In this document: in pieces, positions 18,649 through 31,960 of the stretch
Numbering within the stretch: position 1 is the stretch's first letter
Layout of the letters: every line of letters begins with the position of its first letter
Origin: Lentilactobacillus curieae
GTDB taxonomy: Bacteria > Bacillota > Bacilli > Lactobacillales > Lactobacillaceae
DNA: 64,000 nucleotides
Direction of reading: 5' to 3'
Assembly: GCF_000785105.2 (NCBI RefSeq)
Contig: NZ_CP018906.1
Coordinates: 1,364,001-1,428,000, forward strand
Made by a program: the position numbers and the translations under genes
The notes under the pieces: generated by a model
What the model was told of the DNA's origin: nothing
What the model saw: only the letters and a program-made list of their open reading frames with translations
The model's database searches: none

Positions 18649-19257
18649 ATGAATACAAAGTCAAAAACGCTACGAATGAGTGTGTTGGCGATGTTTATCG
18701 CAATTATTATTTTACAAACAACTATTCCAATTATTGGGTACATACCGATTGGTCCACTTGAGATAACGATCATTCCGGTGACGGTAGTAATTGCGACTAT
18801 CTTGATGGGAACCCTTGATGGTGCAATTGTTGGTGGGGTATGGGGGCTAATTACCTTTATTAGGGCATTTGCATGGCCTACTAGCCCATTAGCGGCTATC
18901 GTGTTCGTCAACCCTGTTGTTTCAGTGCTTCCACGAATTTTGATTGCAGTGGTTGCTGGCGTGGTGTATAGCAGTATAACAAAGCATATTAAAAGCAATT
19001 CTGCTAGCATTTCAATTGCGGCTATCCTTGGAAGCCTAACTAACACTGTGTTAGTCTTGGGGTTGATATACGTTTTTTATAAGGCACAGGCACCACAACT
19101 TTACCATTTAAATATAAAAGATTTATTGCCTTATTTACTAGGTGTAGTGGGGACAAACGGAATTCCAGAAGCAATCTTTAGTGGAATTGTTGCACCGTTA
19201 ATTGTTACACCACTGCAAAAATCCTTTGGCTCTAAGTTAGTAAGAAAGCCAAAATAA
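18649..19257 (+). CDS. ECF transporter substrate-binding (S) component, possibly for pantothenate
   Basis: A 202-residue hydrophobic protein with about six membrane segments, typical in size for an ECF S component. The N-terminal helix carries the small-residue pattern that docks EcfT (MSVLAMFIA, about residues 10-18), followed by the loop GYIPIGPLEITIIP. The overall pattern resembles the pantothenate-type (PanT-like) S components of lactobacilli, but the substrate cannot be fixed from sequence alone. ATG 18649 follows SD GGGAGGAAG. A perfect -10 (TATAAT, 18618-18623) with a weak -35 lies upstream. It would use the EcfA1-A2-T module at 14235-16697. Confidence 0.8.
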   Translation: MNTKSKTLRMSVLAMFIAIIILQTTIPIIGYIPIGPLEITIIPVTVVIATILMGTLDGAIVGGVWGLITFIRAFAWPTSPLAAIVFVNPVVSVLPRILIAVVAGVVYSSITKHIKSNSASISIAAILGSLTNTVLVLGLIYVFYKAQAPQLYHLNIKDLLPYLLGVVGTNGIPEAIFSGIVAPLIVTPLQKSFGSKLVRKPK

Positions 19258-19277
19258 AAAGGCCACGAGGGCCTTTT
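19257..19277. terminator. Bidirectional terminator between convergent genes
   Basis: AAAAGGCC (19257-19264) pairs with GGCCTTTT (19270-19277) around a 5-nt loop. A/T runs on both sides let it serve the S component on the plus strand and the DUF2187 gene on the minus strand, whose stop codon overlaps it. Confidence 0.8.
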
Positions 19278-19536
19278 ACTTTTCTTCTTCTTCATCGTCT
19301 TCAGTTTCAACTTTTGGAGCCGCTTTGATCATCTTAAGGTGCTGATTATTGATAACTACTTTATTGTGGTACTTATCAATAATTTCAGGATCTTTTGATT
19401 CAAAAGTGATCAAGAAAGAGTTGGTATAACTTTTATCGATGAAACCAGTAAACTTTTGCTTTTCGATGGTGAATTCAACTTCGTCACCTACGTTGTATTT
19501 TGCCTGTTGTTCTGAAACTTCGGTATTTTTTGCCAA
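19276..19536 (-). CDS. DUF2187 family small protein
   Basis: An 86-residue protein with a single small beta domain of the DUF2187 (YkvS-like) type: YNVGDEVEFTIEKQKFTGFI, then a Tyr- and Asn-rich middle (HNKVVINNQHLKMI) and a highly acidic tail (DDEEEE). Function is unknown; the fold resembles small SH3/KOW-like nucleic-acid-binding domains, which is only a suggestion. The start chosen is TTG (first base 19536, giving MAKNTEVSEQ), 6-8 nt after SD GGAGATG; the in-frame ATG at 19545 is inside that SD. Confidence 0.85.
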   Translation of the reverse strand: MAKNTEVSEQQAKYNVGDEVEFTIEKQKFTGFIDKSYTNSFLITFESKDPEIIDKYHNKVVINNQHLKMIKAAPKVETEDDEEEEK

Positions 19537-19572
19537 TGAAAACATCTCCAAGGTTTTTAAGTATCAAATGAT

Positions 19573-19601
19573 AAAATAACCGATATTAACAGGGATGTCA
19601 A
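19573..19601 (-). promoter_or_regulatory. Promoter of the DUF2187 gene
   Basis: Read on the minus strand: perfect -35 TTGACA (19601-19596), 17-bp spacer, -10 TATTTT (19578-19573). It lies back to back with the plus-strand promoter at 19631, with 29 bp between the two -35 boxes. Confidence 0.65.
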
Positions 19602-19630
19602 ACAAAATTGTCGAAATCGTAATTTATTAA

Positions 19631-19659
19631 TTGTCTTTACTCAAAATTACCGTTAGAAT
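19631..19659 (+). promoter_or_regulatory. Promoter of the GH73-xpt-purK-like operon
   Basis: TTGTCT (19631-19636), 17-bp spacer, TAGAAT (19654-19659). Predicted start near 19666, about 23 nt before the TTG start codon of the GH73 gene. Confidence 0.55.
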
Positions 19660-19688
19660 TAATTTATTGTAGAAAGATTGGAAATTAA

Positions 19689-20321
19689 TTGTCAGCGTAT
19701 AAAAAAGGCCGCAAAAGCCGAAAAAAACAATCAAATAGAATTGTCATGTTCGCATTTATTGCGTTCGGACTGTTTGTTGTGCTTGGATTTCATGTGTTAT
19801 ACCAGGCGGAATCTACTCCCCAACGGGTTGAGAATACTGGTCAAAGCCTAAGTGAGCAACACCAAAAGTTCATCCGGACAATTGCACCAGAGGCCCAAAA
19901 GTTGCAAGGACAGTATAATATTTTGCCAAGTATTACGATTGCGCAGGCAATATTGGAGTCGCAGTGGGGCGAAAGTGACCTTGCAAGTAAGTACAATAAC
20001 TTATTTGGGGTTAAGGCTCAGGGGGGATTATCGAAGTCAGTCTATTTGGACACTCAAGAATTCGTAAATGGTGAGTATGTTACTGTAAAAGCGCGTTTCC
20101 AGGTATACTCTTCTTACTCTGAGTCACTGAGTGATCATGCTAGATTATTGGCGATGGGCACAAAATGGAATCCAAATCAGTATGCAGACGTAGTCAACGC
20201 TACAAATTATGTGCAGGCAGCCAAGGGATTGCAAACAGATGGCTATGCAACCGACCCAGCTTATACGCAGAAATTAATTCAAATAATCAAGACGTACAAA
20301 TTATATCGATACGATGACTAG
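19689..20321 (+). CDS. Membrane-anchored glucosaminidase-type (GH73) peptidoglycan hydrolase
   Basis: A 210-residue protein with a very basic N-terminus, one membrane-spanning segment (about residues 18-38) and an extracellular GH73 (endo-beta-N-acetylglucosaminidase, FlgJ/LytG-like) domain at about 55-205. The probable catalytic Glu is E90 in AILESQWGES; the YNNLFGVK motif follows, as in the family. There are no LysM or SH3 repeats, so attachment is by the membrane anchor. The start is TTG 19689 with only a weak SD. It is followed 15 nt later by xpt. Confidence 0.88.
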   Translation: MSAYKKGRKSRKKQSNRIVMFAFIAFGLFVVLGFHVLYQAESTPQRVENTGQSLSEQHQKFIRTIAPEAQKLQGQYNILPSITIAQAILESQWGESDLASKYNNLFGVKAQGGLSKSVYLDTQEFVNGEYVTVKARFQVYSSYSESLSDHARLLAMGTKWNPNQYADVVNATNYVQAAKGLQTDGYATDPAYTQKLIQIIKTYKLYRYDD

Positions 20322-20336
20322 AGAGGATATTATTAA

Positions 20337-20912
<576 letters not shown>

Positions 20913-20940
20913 TCGATAAATACCAGAAGAGGTAGTGAGA

Positions 20941-22104
20941 ATGTTGGCGAATGAAAATGTTGTTTATCCAGGGCAAACAGTCGGAGTGATTGGTGAAAGT
21001 ATTAGTAATCTTTCATTAATAACTACCGCTAAAAAAATGGGATTCAAGGTAGCTGTATACAGCAGCAACGAAAGTTCTGATATCATGCAAGTTTCTGATT
21101 TTCAGTACATGGGTGACTACACTGATAAATCCTCATTAAAAATGTTTGCTGAAAGATGTGACGCAGTTATCTATAATGATGACCAAATTGGTTCAGACAT
21201 CGTCGACTATCTTTCTCAGTACACCAGAGTTCCTCAAAATACTGATTTACTCGACATTAACCAGGATCGGTTAATTGAACGTAGTTTTTTTGAGACGCTA
21301 AACATGAATATGGCTCCGTACGCAACGATTATCGAACTGGAGGATATTTACCAGGCAATCAATTCAATCGGCTATCCTGCCATTTTAAAGCCCATTCAGA
21401 GGGGACTATTAGGTGGCCAAGAACTTTACATTGAAAAACAGAGTGACATTGTAAAGGCATCTGGGATGCTTGATGTTGGGACATACATCCTGGAATCATA
21501 TGTAAAGCACGATATTGACTATTCGGTAGTTGTGACTCGGGGTGAGAATTCTGATCGGGTAATCTTCCCAGTTATTGAGGATATTTACCAACGTTCTCGC
21601 TTAATCACAGCATTTACGCCTGCAAAAATCGAGTCAGGATTAGAAAAAGAAATGATTCGGATTGCTAATGAAATTGCCAATAACTTGGACTATGTTGGTA
21701 CGTTTGAAGTTTCTTTCTATGTTTCTGAAAACGGGTCGATTTATGTAAACAAAATCGCTCCTAATATGGGAATTGCCGGCTCAGTTTTTGAATACGCACT
21801 GAGTGTTGATCAATTTGAACAACATCTCCGGGCAATTGCTGGGTTACCTTTGATGAAACCGATTGTCGGAATTCCTACTGTTTTACAAACTATCAATGAA
21901 CAAGATTACGGCAGAATTCAAACTCAATGGGTAATCAAAGATAATTGGCACTTCAACTTTTATGGCTTAAATGATGGCCGTCACGGAACAATCGGTCACA
22001 TTTTAATTCCAACTGAGTCGATTGCCAAAACGTTGATGCAAATTGAAGGAACCAATATTTGGAACAATATTGATTTTGAAGCAAAATATAAAAAAATGGA
22101 CTAA
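20941..22104 (+). CDS. PurK-like ATP-grasp protein with degenerate active site
   Basis: A 387-residue relative of N5-carboxyaminoimidazole ribonucleotide synthase (PurK), recognisable from the N-terminal pre-ATP-grasp domain, QDRLIERSFFETL-like segment, MAPYATI and the C-terminal QFEQHLRAIAGLPL. Key PurK motifs are altered: the Gly-rich N-terminal loop (GGGQLG in the family) is GESISN, the metal-binding and substrate motif NE-x-APRxHNSGH is NKIAPNMGIAGS, and the YDGKGQ loop is missing. It probably does not carry out the PurK reaction; no other de novo purine gene is nearby. ATG 20941 has SD AGAGGT; a GTG at 20935 overlaps that SD. Operon with xpt. Confidence 0.75.
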   Translation: MLANENVVYPGQTVGVIGESISNLSLITTAKKMGFKVAVYSSNESSDIMQVSDFQYMGDYTDKSSLKMFAERCDAVIYNDDQIGSDIVDYLSQYTRVPQNTDLLDINQDRLIERSFFETLNMNMAPYATIIELEDIYQAINSIGYPAILKPIQRGLLGGQELYIEKQSDIVKASGMLDVGTYILESYVKHDIDYSVVVTRGENSDRVIFPVIEDIYQRSRLITAFTPAKIESGLEKEMIRIANEIANNLDYVGTFEVSFYVSENGSIYVNKIAPNMGIAGSVFEYALSVDQFEQHLRAIAGLPLMKPIVGIPTVLQTINEQDYGRIQTQWVIKDNWHFNFYGLNDGRHGTIGHILIPTESIAKTLMQIEGTNIWNNIDFEAKYKKMD

Positions 22105-22127
22105 GTCGGCGTCGTGCCGGCTTTTTT
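22105..22127 (+). terminator. Intrinsic terminator after the PurK-like gene
   Basis: GTCGGC (22105-22110) pairs with GCCGGC (22116-22121) around a 5-nt loop, then six T. It directly abuts the stop codon. Confidence 0.85.
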
Positions 22128-22161
22128 GCTTGCTTTTTGAAAAGCAGCAGTGAGGCTTTTC

Positions 22162-22170
22162 TGGTATAAT
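22162..22170 (+). promoter_or_regulatory. Extended -10 promoter of pcrA-ligA-camS
   Basis: TGGTATAAT: a perfect -10 hexamer (22165-22170) with an extended -10 TG. No good -35 at the expected distance. About 36 nt before the chosen pcrA start. Confidence 0.55.
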
Positions 22171-22205
22171 TGATTGGATAATTGTGCGAGAGGATGGACA
22201 GTAAT

Positions 22206-26482
<4,277 letters not shown>

Positions 26483-26496
26483 CGGAGGAAGAATCG

Positions 26497-27618
26497 GTGA
26501 AAAAAGTATGGATGGCATTATCCATAGCGTTAATGGGTGTATTGTTGGTAGCGTGTGGAAGTGCTGATAATTTGAACACTGGAAGTAAGTCGTCTAACTC
26601 CAGTAAAACTGAACTAACTGGCCAAACTGATAGTGGGTATTATCAAGGGGTCATTAAGAATGGTCATTATCAAACAAGCAAGTCTCGAGGGGTTAGCGTT
26701 TCCCAAGTATCAAATCAACTAAATATTAAGGGATTTGAAAATGGTTTGTTGAATATCTCTAAGGAAGAATTTTCTACTAAGAAATATGTCTTCCAAGAAG
26801 GACAGTATCTTTCAACTGCTAAGGTAGAAAACTGGTTGGGAAGAAAATCAAAGTCTAATCCAACTGGTTTGAATCCTAAAAAGGGTAGTCCATACGTACC
26901 TAATTACTTATCACAGATTAGTGAACAGGACTTCATGACTGAAAATGGGCGAAATTTATCTCTATCGGGAATGACTATTGGTCTAGCTATCAACTCAGTT
27001 GATTACTACACCAAAAAGACTGATGGACCAACACTAGAGGCAGATATTTCTGATGCCCAAGTCAATAAGCAGGGAAAAGCAATTGCTGCCAAGGTACTAA
27101 AACGCTTGAGAGCACAAAAAGCCTTGAAGAACATTCCGATTGTTATTGCTTTATACAAGCAAGCTTCAGATGACAGCTTGGTTGGTGGAAACTTCTTTGC
27201 TTATGCAGTTAACGATGGTGGTGCCACTAAGATTTCTAAGTGGACTAAAGTTAACCAAAAGAACTATGTATTCCCAATTCAATCCGGAAAGAAATCACCA
27301 AGTAAAACCGACGAAGATGCTTTCGATAACTTTAAATCACAAGTTCAAAACTTCTTCCCTAATTTGAGTGGGGTTACCGCTCAAGCTCAATATTCAGATG
27401 GAACATTGAACGGAATGAAAGTCAGCATTACCACCCAATTTTACAGTCAAACTGAAATCATCAGTTTTACTCAATACTTGCAACAAGCTGCCCAAAAGTA
27501 TTTACCAAGTAATGCGCCAATCGATATAACGGTTCAATCGACTGACGGGATTCAAAGTTTCTTAAGTCGAAATGCCGGCGAAAAGAACTTCACTTCCCAT
27601 ATTTTCAACAGTTATTAA
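26497..27618 (+). CDS. camS: CamS family lipoprotein (sex pheromone precursor type)
   Basis: A 373-residue lipoprotein. The signal peptide ends in a lipobox LVAC with the lipidated Cys at residue 20, followed by a Ser/Asn-rich linker. The remainder is the CamS domain, named after a staphylococcal pheromone-precursor lipoprotein; its cellular job is not established. The start is GTG 26497 with SD GGAGGAAG. Position between ligA and gatC is conserved in lactobacilli. The pheromone peptides of relatives come from the signal peptide; whether this one (LSIALMGVLLVA) yields a signal is unknown. Confidence 0.9.
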   Translation: MKKVWMALSIALMGVLLVACGSADNLNTGSKSSNSSKTELTGQTDSGYYQGVIKNGHYQTSKSRGVSVSQVSNQLNIKGFENGLLNISKEEFSTKKYVFQEGQYLSTAKVENWLGRKSKSNPTGLNPKKGSPYVPNYLSQISEQDFMTENGRNLSLSGMTIGLAINSVDYYTKKTDGPTLEADISDAQVNKQGKAIAAKVLKRLRAQKALKNIPIVIALYKQASDDSLVGGNFFAYAVNDGGATKISKWTKVNQKNYVFPIQSGKKSPSKTDEDAFDNFKSQVQNFFPNLSGVTAQAQYSDGTLNGMKVSITTQFYSQTEIISFTQYLQQAAQKYLPSNAPIDITVQSTDGIQSFLSRNAGEKNFTSHIFNSY

Positions 27619-27629
27619 TATGGTAAAAT
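27602..27629 (+). promoter_or_regulatory. Possible promoter of gatCAB
   Basis: TTTTCA (27602-27607), 16-bp spacer, TAAAAT (27624-27629) with TG one base before the -10. It overlaps the end of camS and lies 32 nt before gatC. Confidence 0.4.
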
Positions 27630-27661
27630 GTCATTTGTGATTAACGAAAGGAAGGGTCGAA

Positions 27662-27973
27662 ATGAGCGAGAGAATTTCTGAAGACCAAGTAAACCACGTT
27701 GCAGAACTTGCAAAGTTAAAGTTGGAGGCTGATCAGCTTCCATACTTCACAAACCAATTGGATAAAATTATTGGTATGTTTGAAACCTTAAGCAAGGTTG
27801 ATACTGATGGTGTTGAACCAACAACAAGCGTTAGCGATCAACTTAACACTATGCGTGAAGACGTTGCTGATAATTGGAACCAACGTCAAGAACTATTGGA
27901 TAACGCTCCTGATGCGGAGAACGGTTATATCAAGGTTCCTGCAATTATTGATGAAAGTGGGGACAACGAATAA
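27662..27973 (+). CDS. gatC: Asp-tRNA(Asn)/Glu-tRNA(Gln) amidotransferase subunit C
   Basis: GatC (103 aa) is the small stabilising subunit of GatCAB, which amidates Glu-tRNA(Gln) and Asp-tRNA(Asn). Typical pattern: [17 protein letters not shown] (residues 5-21) and a C-terminal stretch MREDVADNW. The stop overlaps the gatA start by one base. Confidence 0.97.
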   Translation: MSERISEDQVNHVAELAKLKLEADQLPYFTNQLDKIIGMFETLSKVDTDGVEPTTSVSDQLNTMREDVADNWNQRQELLDNAPDAENGYIKVPAIIDESGDNE

Positions 27974-29436
27974 TGAATTACTTTAACCAATCATTAAGCG
28001 AGATCCATGAAAAGCTGGTTAACAAAGAAATTACTGCTGAAGACCTCACTAAACAAACATTGGCTAACATTGCGGAAGTTGATAAGGATATTAATGCTTT
28101 CATCAACGTTGATGAAGAAGGCGCCTTACAACGTGCTAAAGCAATTGATGAAGCCGGAATTGACGCTGACAATTTGCTTTCTGGGATGCCAATTGCATTA
28201 AAGGATAACCTTGTAACTAAGGGATTTAAAACTACTGCTGCATCAAAGATGCTAGAAAACTTTAAGCCAATTTATAATGCAACTGTTGTTGAAAAGTTAG
28301 CTAACTTAAATGCAATTAGTGTTGGTAAAACCAACATGGATGAATTTGCAATGGGTGGTTCAACTGAAAACTCAGCATTTAAAATTACCCATAACCCTTG
28401 GGATACTAACAAGGTTCCTGGTGGTTCATCAGGTGGTTCTGCTGCGGCAGTTGCTGCAGGGGAAGTTTTAGCTGCGCTAGGTTCAGATACTGGTGGTTCA
28501 ATCAGACAACCAGTTTCATTTAACGGGGTTGTTGGAATGAAGCCAACGTATGGTCGCGTTTCACGTTGGGGTCTGATTGCCTTCGGATCATCACTAGACC
28601 AAATTGGACCAATCACAAGAAATGTTGCTGATAACGCAACGTTATTAAACGCAATTGCTGGTCACGATGATCACGATATGACTAGTTCAAATAAAGATGT
28701 TCCAGACTTTTCTGCCAACCTAAATGCTGGAGTTAAGGGCATGAAGATTGGGATTCCGTCAGAATTTATGGCTGCTGGACTCGATGATGATGTGAAGCAA
28801 ACAGTTTTAGATGCTGCTGAAACCTACAGAAAACTAGGCGCCACAGTTGAAGAAGTTTCATTACCACATACTGAGTATGGGGTCGCTGCCTACTACATTA
28901 TCTCTTCTTCAGAAGCTTCATCTAACCTACAACGGTTTGACGGGATTCGCTATGGATACCGTGCTGAAGATGCTAAAAATCTTGAAGAACTATACGTTAA
29001 GTCACGCTCACAAGGTTTTGGTGATGAAGTTAAACGAAGAATTATGCTTGGAACTTTCTCACTTTCAGCTGGTTTCTATGATGCATACTTCAAGAAGGCT
29101 GCTCAGGTAAGAACTTTGATGATCAACGATTTTACAAATGTCTTCAAAGATTATGACCTAATCTTGGCACCAACTGCACCAACACCCGCATATGGTATTG
29201 GCGAAGATATTAGTGATCCAATGACAATGTACATGAATGACGTTTTGACATTACCAGTTAACCTTGCTGGTCTACCAGGAATGTCGATTCCTGCTGGGTT
29301 CTCAAACGGATTGCCAGTTGGTGTACAACTGATTGGTAAGCCATTCGATGAAACAACTATTTACCAAGCAGGTAATGCGTTTGAACAAGCAACCGACTTT
29401 CATAAGCAAACACCAAAGATGGGAGGAAATAACTAA
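27973..29436 (+). CDS. gatA: Asp-tRNA(Asn)/Glu-tRNA(Gln) amidotransferase subunit A
   Basis: GatA (487 aa) is the glutaminase subunit that supplies ammonia. It belongs to the amidase-signature family: the catalytic Lys lies in ALKDN (about residue 77), and the Ser-cisSer-Lys triad's serines lie in [14 protein letters not shown] (about 150-163) and DTGGSIRQP. Start and stop each overlap the neighbours by one base, so gatC-gatA-gatB are translationally coupled. Confidence 0.98.
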   Translation: MNYFNQSLSEIHEKLVNKEITAEDLTKQTLANIAEVDKDINAFINVDEEGALQRAKAIDEAGIDADNLLSGMPIALKDNLVTKGFKTTAASKMLENFKPIYNATVVEKLANLNAISVGKTNMDEFAMGGSTENSAFKITHNPWDTNKVPGGSSGGSAAAVAAGEVLAALGSDTGGSIRQPVSFNGVVGMKPTYGRVSRWGLIAFGSSLDQIGPITRNVADNATLLNAIAGHDDHDMTSSNKDVPDFSANLNAGVKGMKIGIPSEFMAAGLDDDVKQTVLDAAETYRKLGATVEEVSLPHTEYGVAAYYIISSSEASSNLQRFDGIRYGYRAEDAKNLEELYVKSRSQGFGDEVKRRIMLGTFSLSAGFYDAYFKKAAQVRTLMINDFTNVFKDYDLILAPTAPTPAYGIGEDISDPMTMYMNDVLTLPVNLAGLPGMSIPAGFSNGLPVGVQLIGKPFDETTIYQAGNAFEQATDFHKQTPKMGGNN

Positions 29437-30857
29437 TGAATTTTGAAACAACTATTGGACTTGAAGTCCACGTCGAGTTAAAAACAAACTCTAAAATTTT
29501 TAGTCCCTCTCCCGTAGAATTTGGTGATGATCCTAACTCAAATACCAACGTTATTGACTGGGGTTATCCTGGTGTTCTCCCTTCAACTAACAAAGGAGTT
29601 GTTGAATCTGGGATTAAAGCAGCTTTAGCACTTCATGCTGATATTGAACGTCATCCTCACTTTGACAGAAAGAACTACTTCTACCCTGATAATCCAAAGG
29701 CTTATCAAATTACTGAATCAGAGACACCACTGGGTCATGATGGTTATGTAGAAATCGAAGTTGACGGTAAGACTAAGAAAATCGGAATTGCTGAGCTGCA
29801 TATCGAAGAAGATGCTGGTAAAAATACCCATAGCAATGAGTATTCTTACGTTGATTTAAACCGTCAAGGAACACCGTTGGTCGAAATCGTTTCTAAACCA
29901 GATATTGCATCACCAGATGAGGCATACGCTTATTTGGAAGAACTTCGCCAAGTAATTCAGTTTACTGGTGTTTCCGACGTTAAGATGGAAGAAGGTTCAA
30001 TGCGTGTCGATGTAAACATTTCGATTCGCCCCGTAGGTCAAAAAGAATATGGGGTCAAGACCGAGTTAAAGAACTTGAACTCATTTAACTATGTTCGTAA
30101 GGGCCTTGCTTATGAAGAACAGCGCCAACAACGAGTATTGATGTCTGGTGGTACCATTCAACAAGAAACTCGCCGTTTTGACGAGACTACAGGTCAAACA
30201 GTATTGATGCGGGTTAAGGAAGGTTCTGACGATTACCGGTACTTCCCAGAACCAGACTTGCCAGCCTTGGATATTTCTCAAGAGTGGATTGATTCTGTTG
30301 AAAAAGATTTGCCTGAAGCACCTAAGAAGCGCCGAGCTCGTTATGTTAATGAGCTTGGAATTACTGATTACGATGCAATGGTTCTAACTCAGACTAAAGA
30401 GATGTCTGATTTCTTCGATGAAATGATTGCTCAAGGTGCTGACGCTAAGCTATCAGCTAACTACCTTCAAGGTGACGTTAATGCGTTCTTGAATGACAAT
30501 CACGTTGATTTACAGAAGACAGATATCACCGCAGAACATTTAGCTACAATGGTTAAATTGATTACTGACGGGACAATTTCATCAAAAATGGCTAAGAAGG
30601 TCTTTAAGGCAGTTACCCAAGGTAAAGAGCCAAAGGCATTCGTTGAAGAAAAGGGCATGGTTCAACTTTCAGATCCTGCTCAATTACAACCAATCGTTGA
30701 TGAAGTATTGGAAGCAAACCCACAATCAGTGGAAGACTTCCACAATGGTAAAGACCGTGCAATTGGATTCCTTGTTGGTCAAATTATGAAGAAGACCCAA
30801 GGAAAAGCTAACCCATCAGTGGTTAACAAGTTATTAATTGACTCAATGAATAAATAG
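29436..30857 (+). CDS. gatB: Asp-tRNA(Asn)/Glu-tRNA(Gln) amidotransferase subunit B
   Basis: GatB (473 aa) carries the kinase/amidotransferase site acting on the mischarged tRNA. N-terminal [18 protein letters not shown], the [13 protein letters not shown] motif (about residues 81-93) and [11 protein letters not shown] are diagnostic; the C-terminal YqeY-like helical domain binds tRNA. Presence of GatCAB implies transamidation for at least one of Gln or Asn. Confidence 0.98.
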   Translation: MNFETTIGLEVHVELKTNSKIFSPSPVEFGDDPNSNTNVIDWGYPGVLPSTNKGVVESGIKAALALHADIERHPHFDRKNYFYPDNPKAYQITESETPLGHDGYVEIEVDGKTKKIGIAELHIEEDAGKNTHSNEYSYVDLNRQGTPLVEIVSKPDIASPDEAYAYLEELRQVIQFTGVSDVKMEEGSMRVDVNISIRPVGQKEYGVKTELKNLNSFNYVRKGLAYEEQRQQRVLMSGGTIQQETRRFDETTGQTVLMRVKEGSDDYRYFPEPDLPALDISQEWIDSVEKDLPEAPKKRRARYVNELGITDYDAMVLTQTKEMSDFFDEMIAQGADAKLSANYLQGDVNAFLNDNHVDLQKTDITAEHLATMVKLITDGTISSKMAKKVFKAVTQGKEPKAFVEEKGMVQLSDPAQLQPIVDEVLEANPQSVEDFHNGKDRAIGFLVGQIMKKTQGKANPSVVNKLLIDSMNK

Positions 30858-30873
30858 AAGGACAGGTAGGGGT

Positions 30874-31887
30874 ATGCGTAAACGTGCCAGAGTAATTTAT
30901 AACCCGACATCTGGAAGGGAATTATTAAAGCAAAAGCTAGTTGATATCTTAAATATTTTTGAACAAGCTGGGTTTGAGACCAGCGCTTTTGCTACAACGC
31001 CAGAACCCGATTCAGCAAAAAATGAGGCTAACCGGGCGGGAAGAGATGGATTTGATTTAGTCGTTGCAGCAGGTGGTGATGGAACCATTAATGAAGTTGT
31101 TAACGGTTTGGCACCACTAAAAAAGCGACCTAAAATGGCAATTATTCCTGCTGGAACAACTAATGATTATGCTCGGGCGTTACACATTCCCCGTGAAGAT
31201 CCTGTTGAAGCAGCCAAGGTAGTGTTGAAGAATCAAACCATTCGGATGGATATTGGTGAAGCGGGAGATAATTACTTTATTAATATCGCAGCCGGCGGTT
31301 TATTAACTGAATTAACATATGATGTCCCATCGGACTTGAAGACAATTTTTGGTTACCTAGCTTATTTAGTTAAAGGGGCCGAATTATTACCTAGAATTAA
31401 ACCAATCGATATGGATATCAAGTATGATGATGGTGAATTTAAGGGAAAGGCGTCAATGTTTTTCCTTGCTTTGACAAATTCAGTTGGTGGATTTGAGCAA
31501 ATAGTTCCCGATGCTGCCTTGGATGATGGTAAATTTACGCTGATTATCGTTAAAACTAGTAATTTAGTGGAAATCATGCACTTAGCGTCGAAGGTGATCA
31601 ACGGTGGTAAACATATAAATGATCCCCGGATTATTTATAAAAAGACCAAGAAAGTCGTTGCTAAGCCAATTATGAATCGGATGCAGATAAACCTTGATGG
31701 AGAGTATGGTGGGGATGCACCGATGAAGTTTGTTAACCTTAAACAACACATTGAAACCTTCGCAAACCTGGACGATATTCCAAATAAGGCGTACACTGAT
31801 GAGAGTGAGGAGTTAATTAACGTTGAGAAGAACTTCATTGAAAACGTTGATAAACTTCCAGATAACGATACTGACGATAATAACTAA
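30874..31887 (+). CDS. dagK: Diacylglycerol kinase (DgkB-type lipid kinase)
   Basis: A 337-residue soluble lipid kinase that recycles diacylglycerol to phosphatidic acid. The catalytic domain signature GGDGTINEVVNGL is at about residues 69-81, and the second conserved part VPDAALDDGKFTLIIV at about 210-225. The C-terminal about 40 residues are acidic and low complexity. ATG 30874 has SD AGGTAGGGG. It is 16 nt after gatB and ends at a terminator. Confidence 0.93.
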   Translation: MRKRARVIYNPTSGRELLKQKLVDILNIFEQAGFETSAFATTPEPDSAKNEANRAGRDGFDLVVAAGGDGTINEVVNGLAPLKKRPKMAIIPAGTTNDYARALHIPREDPVEAAKVVLKNQTIRMDIGEAGDNYFINIAAGGLLTELTYDVPSDLKTIFGYLAYLVKGAELLPRIKPIDMDIKYDDGEFKGKASMFFLALTNSVGGFEQIVPDAALDDGKFTLIIVKTSNLVEIMHLASKVINGGKHINDPRIIYKKTKKVVAKPIMNRMQINLDGEYGGDAPMKFVNLKQHIETFANLDDIPNKAYTDESEELINVEKNFIENVDKLPDNDTDDNN

Positions 31888-31899
31888 GAGATAAAATAT

Positions 31900-31934
31900 A
31901 AAATTGCGTTGCGATTTGTCGCTTCGCAATTTTT
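31900..31934 (+). terminator. Intrinsic terminator after dagK
   Basis: AAATTGCG (31901-31908) pairs with CGCAATTT (31925-31932), enclosing a second perfect helix GCGA/TCGC around TTTG, followed by T residues. Stem is stacked and convincing. Confidence 0.75.
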
Positions 31935-31960
31935 GTTTGTTTGAAGGAAAAGGTGGATAC

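Noticed and set aside
18612-19046. A 144-codon hydrophobic open frame on the minus strand
   Set aside because: It is the antisense of the ECF S component; hydrophobicity is an artefact of complementing hydrophobic codons, and there is no ribosome-binding site.
20322-20336. A purine riboswitch upstream of xpt
   Set aside because: Only 15 nt separate xpt from the preceding gene, which cannot hold the aptamer, and none is seen upstream of that gene's start.
22194-22196. ATG 22194 as the pcrA start
   Set aside because: It directly abuts the SD-like GAGAGG with no spacing; TTG 22206 gives a better distance and the usual N-terminus, although this is not certain.
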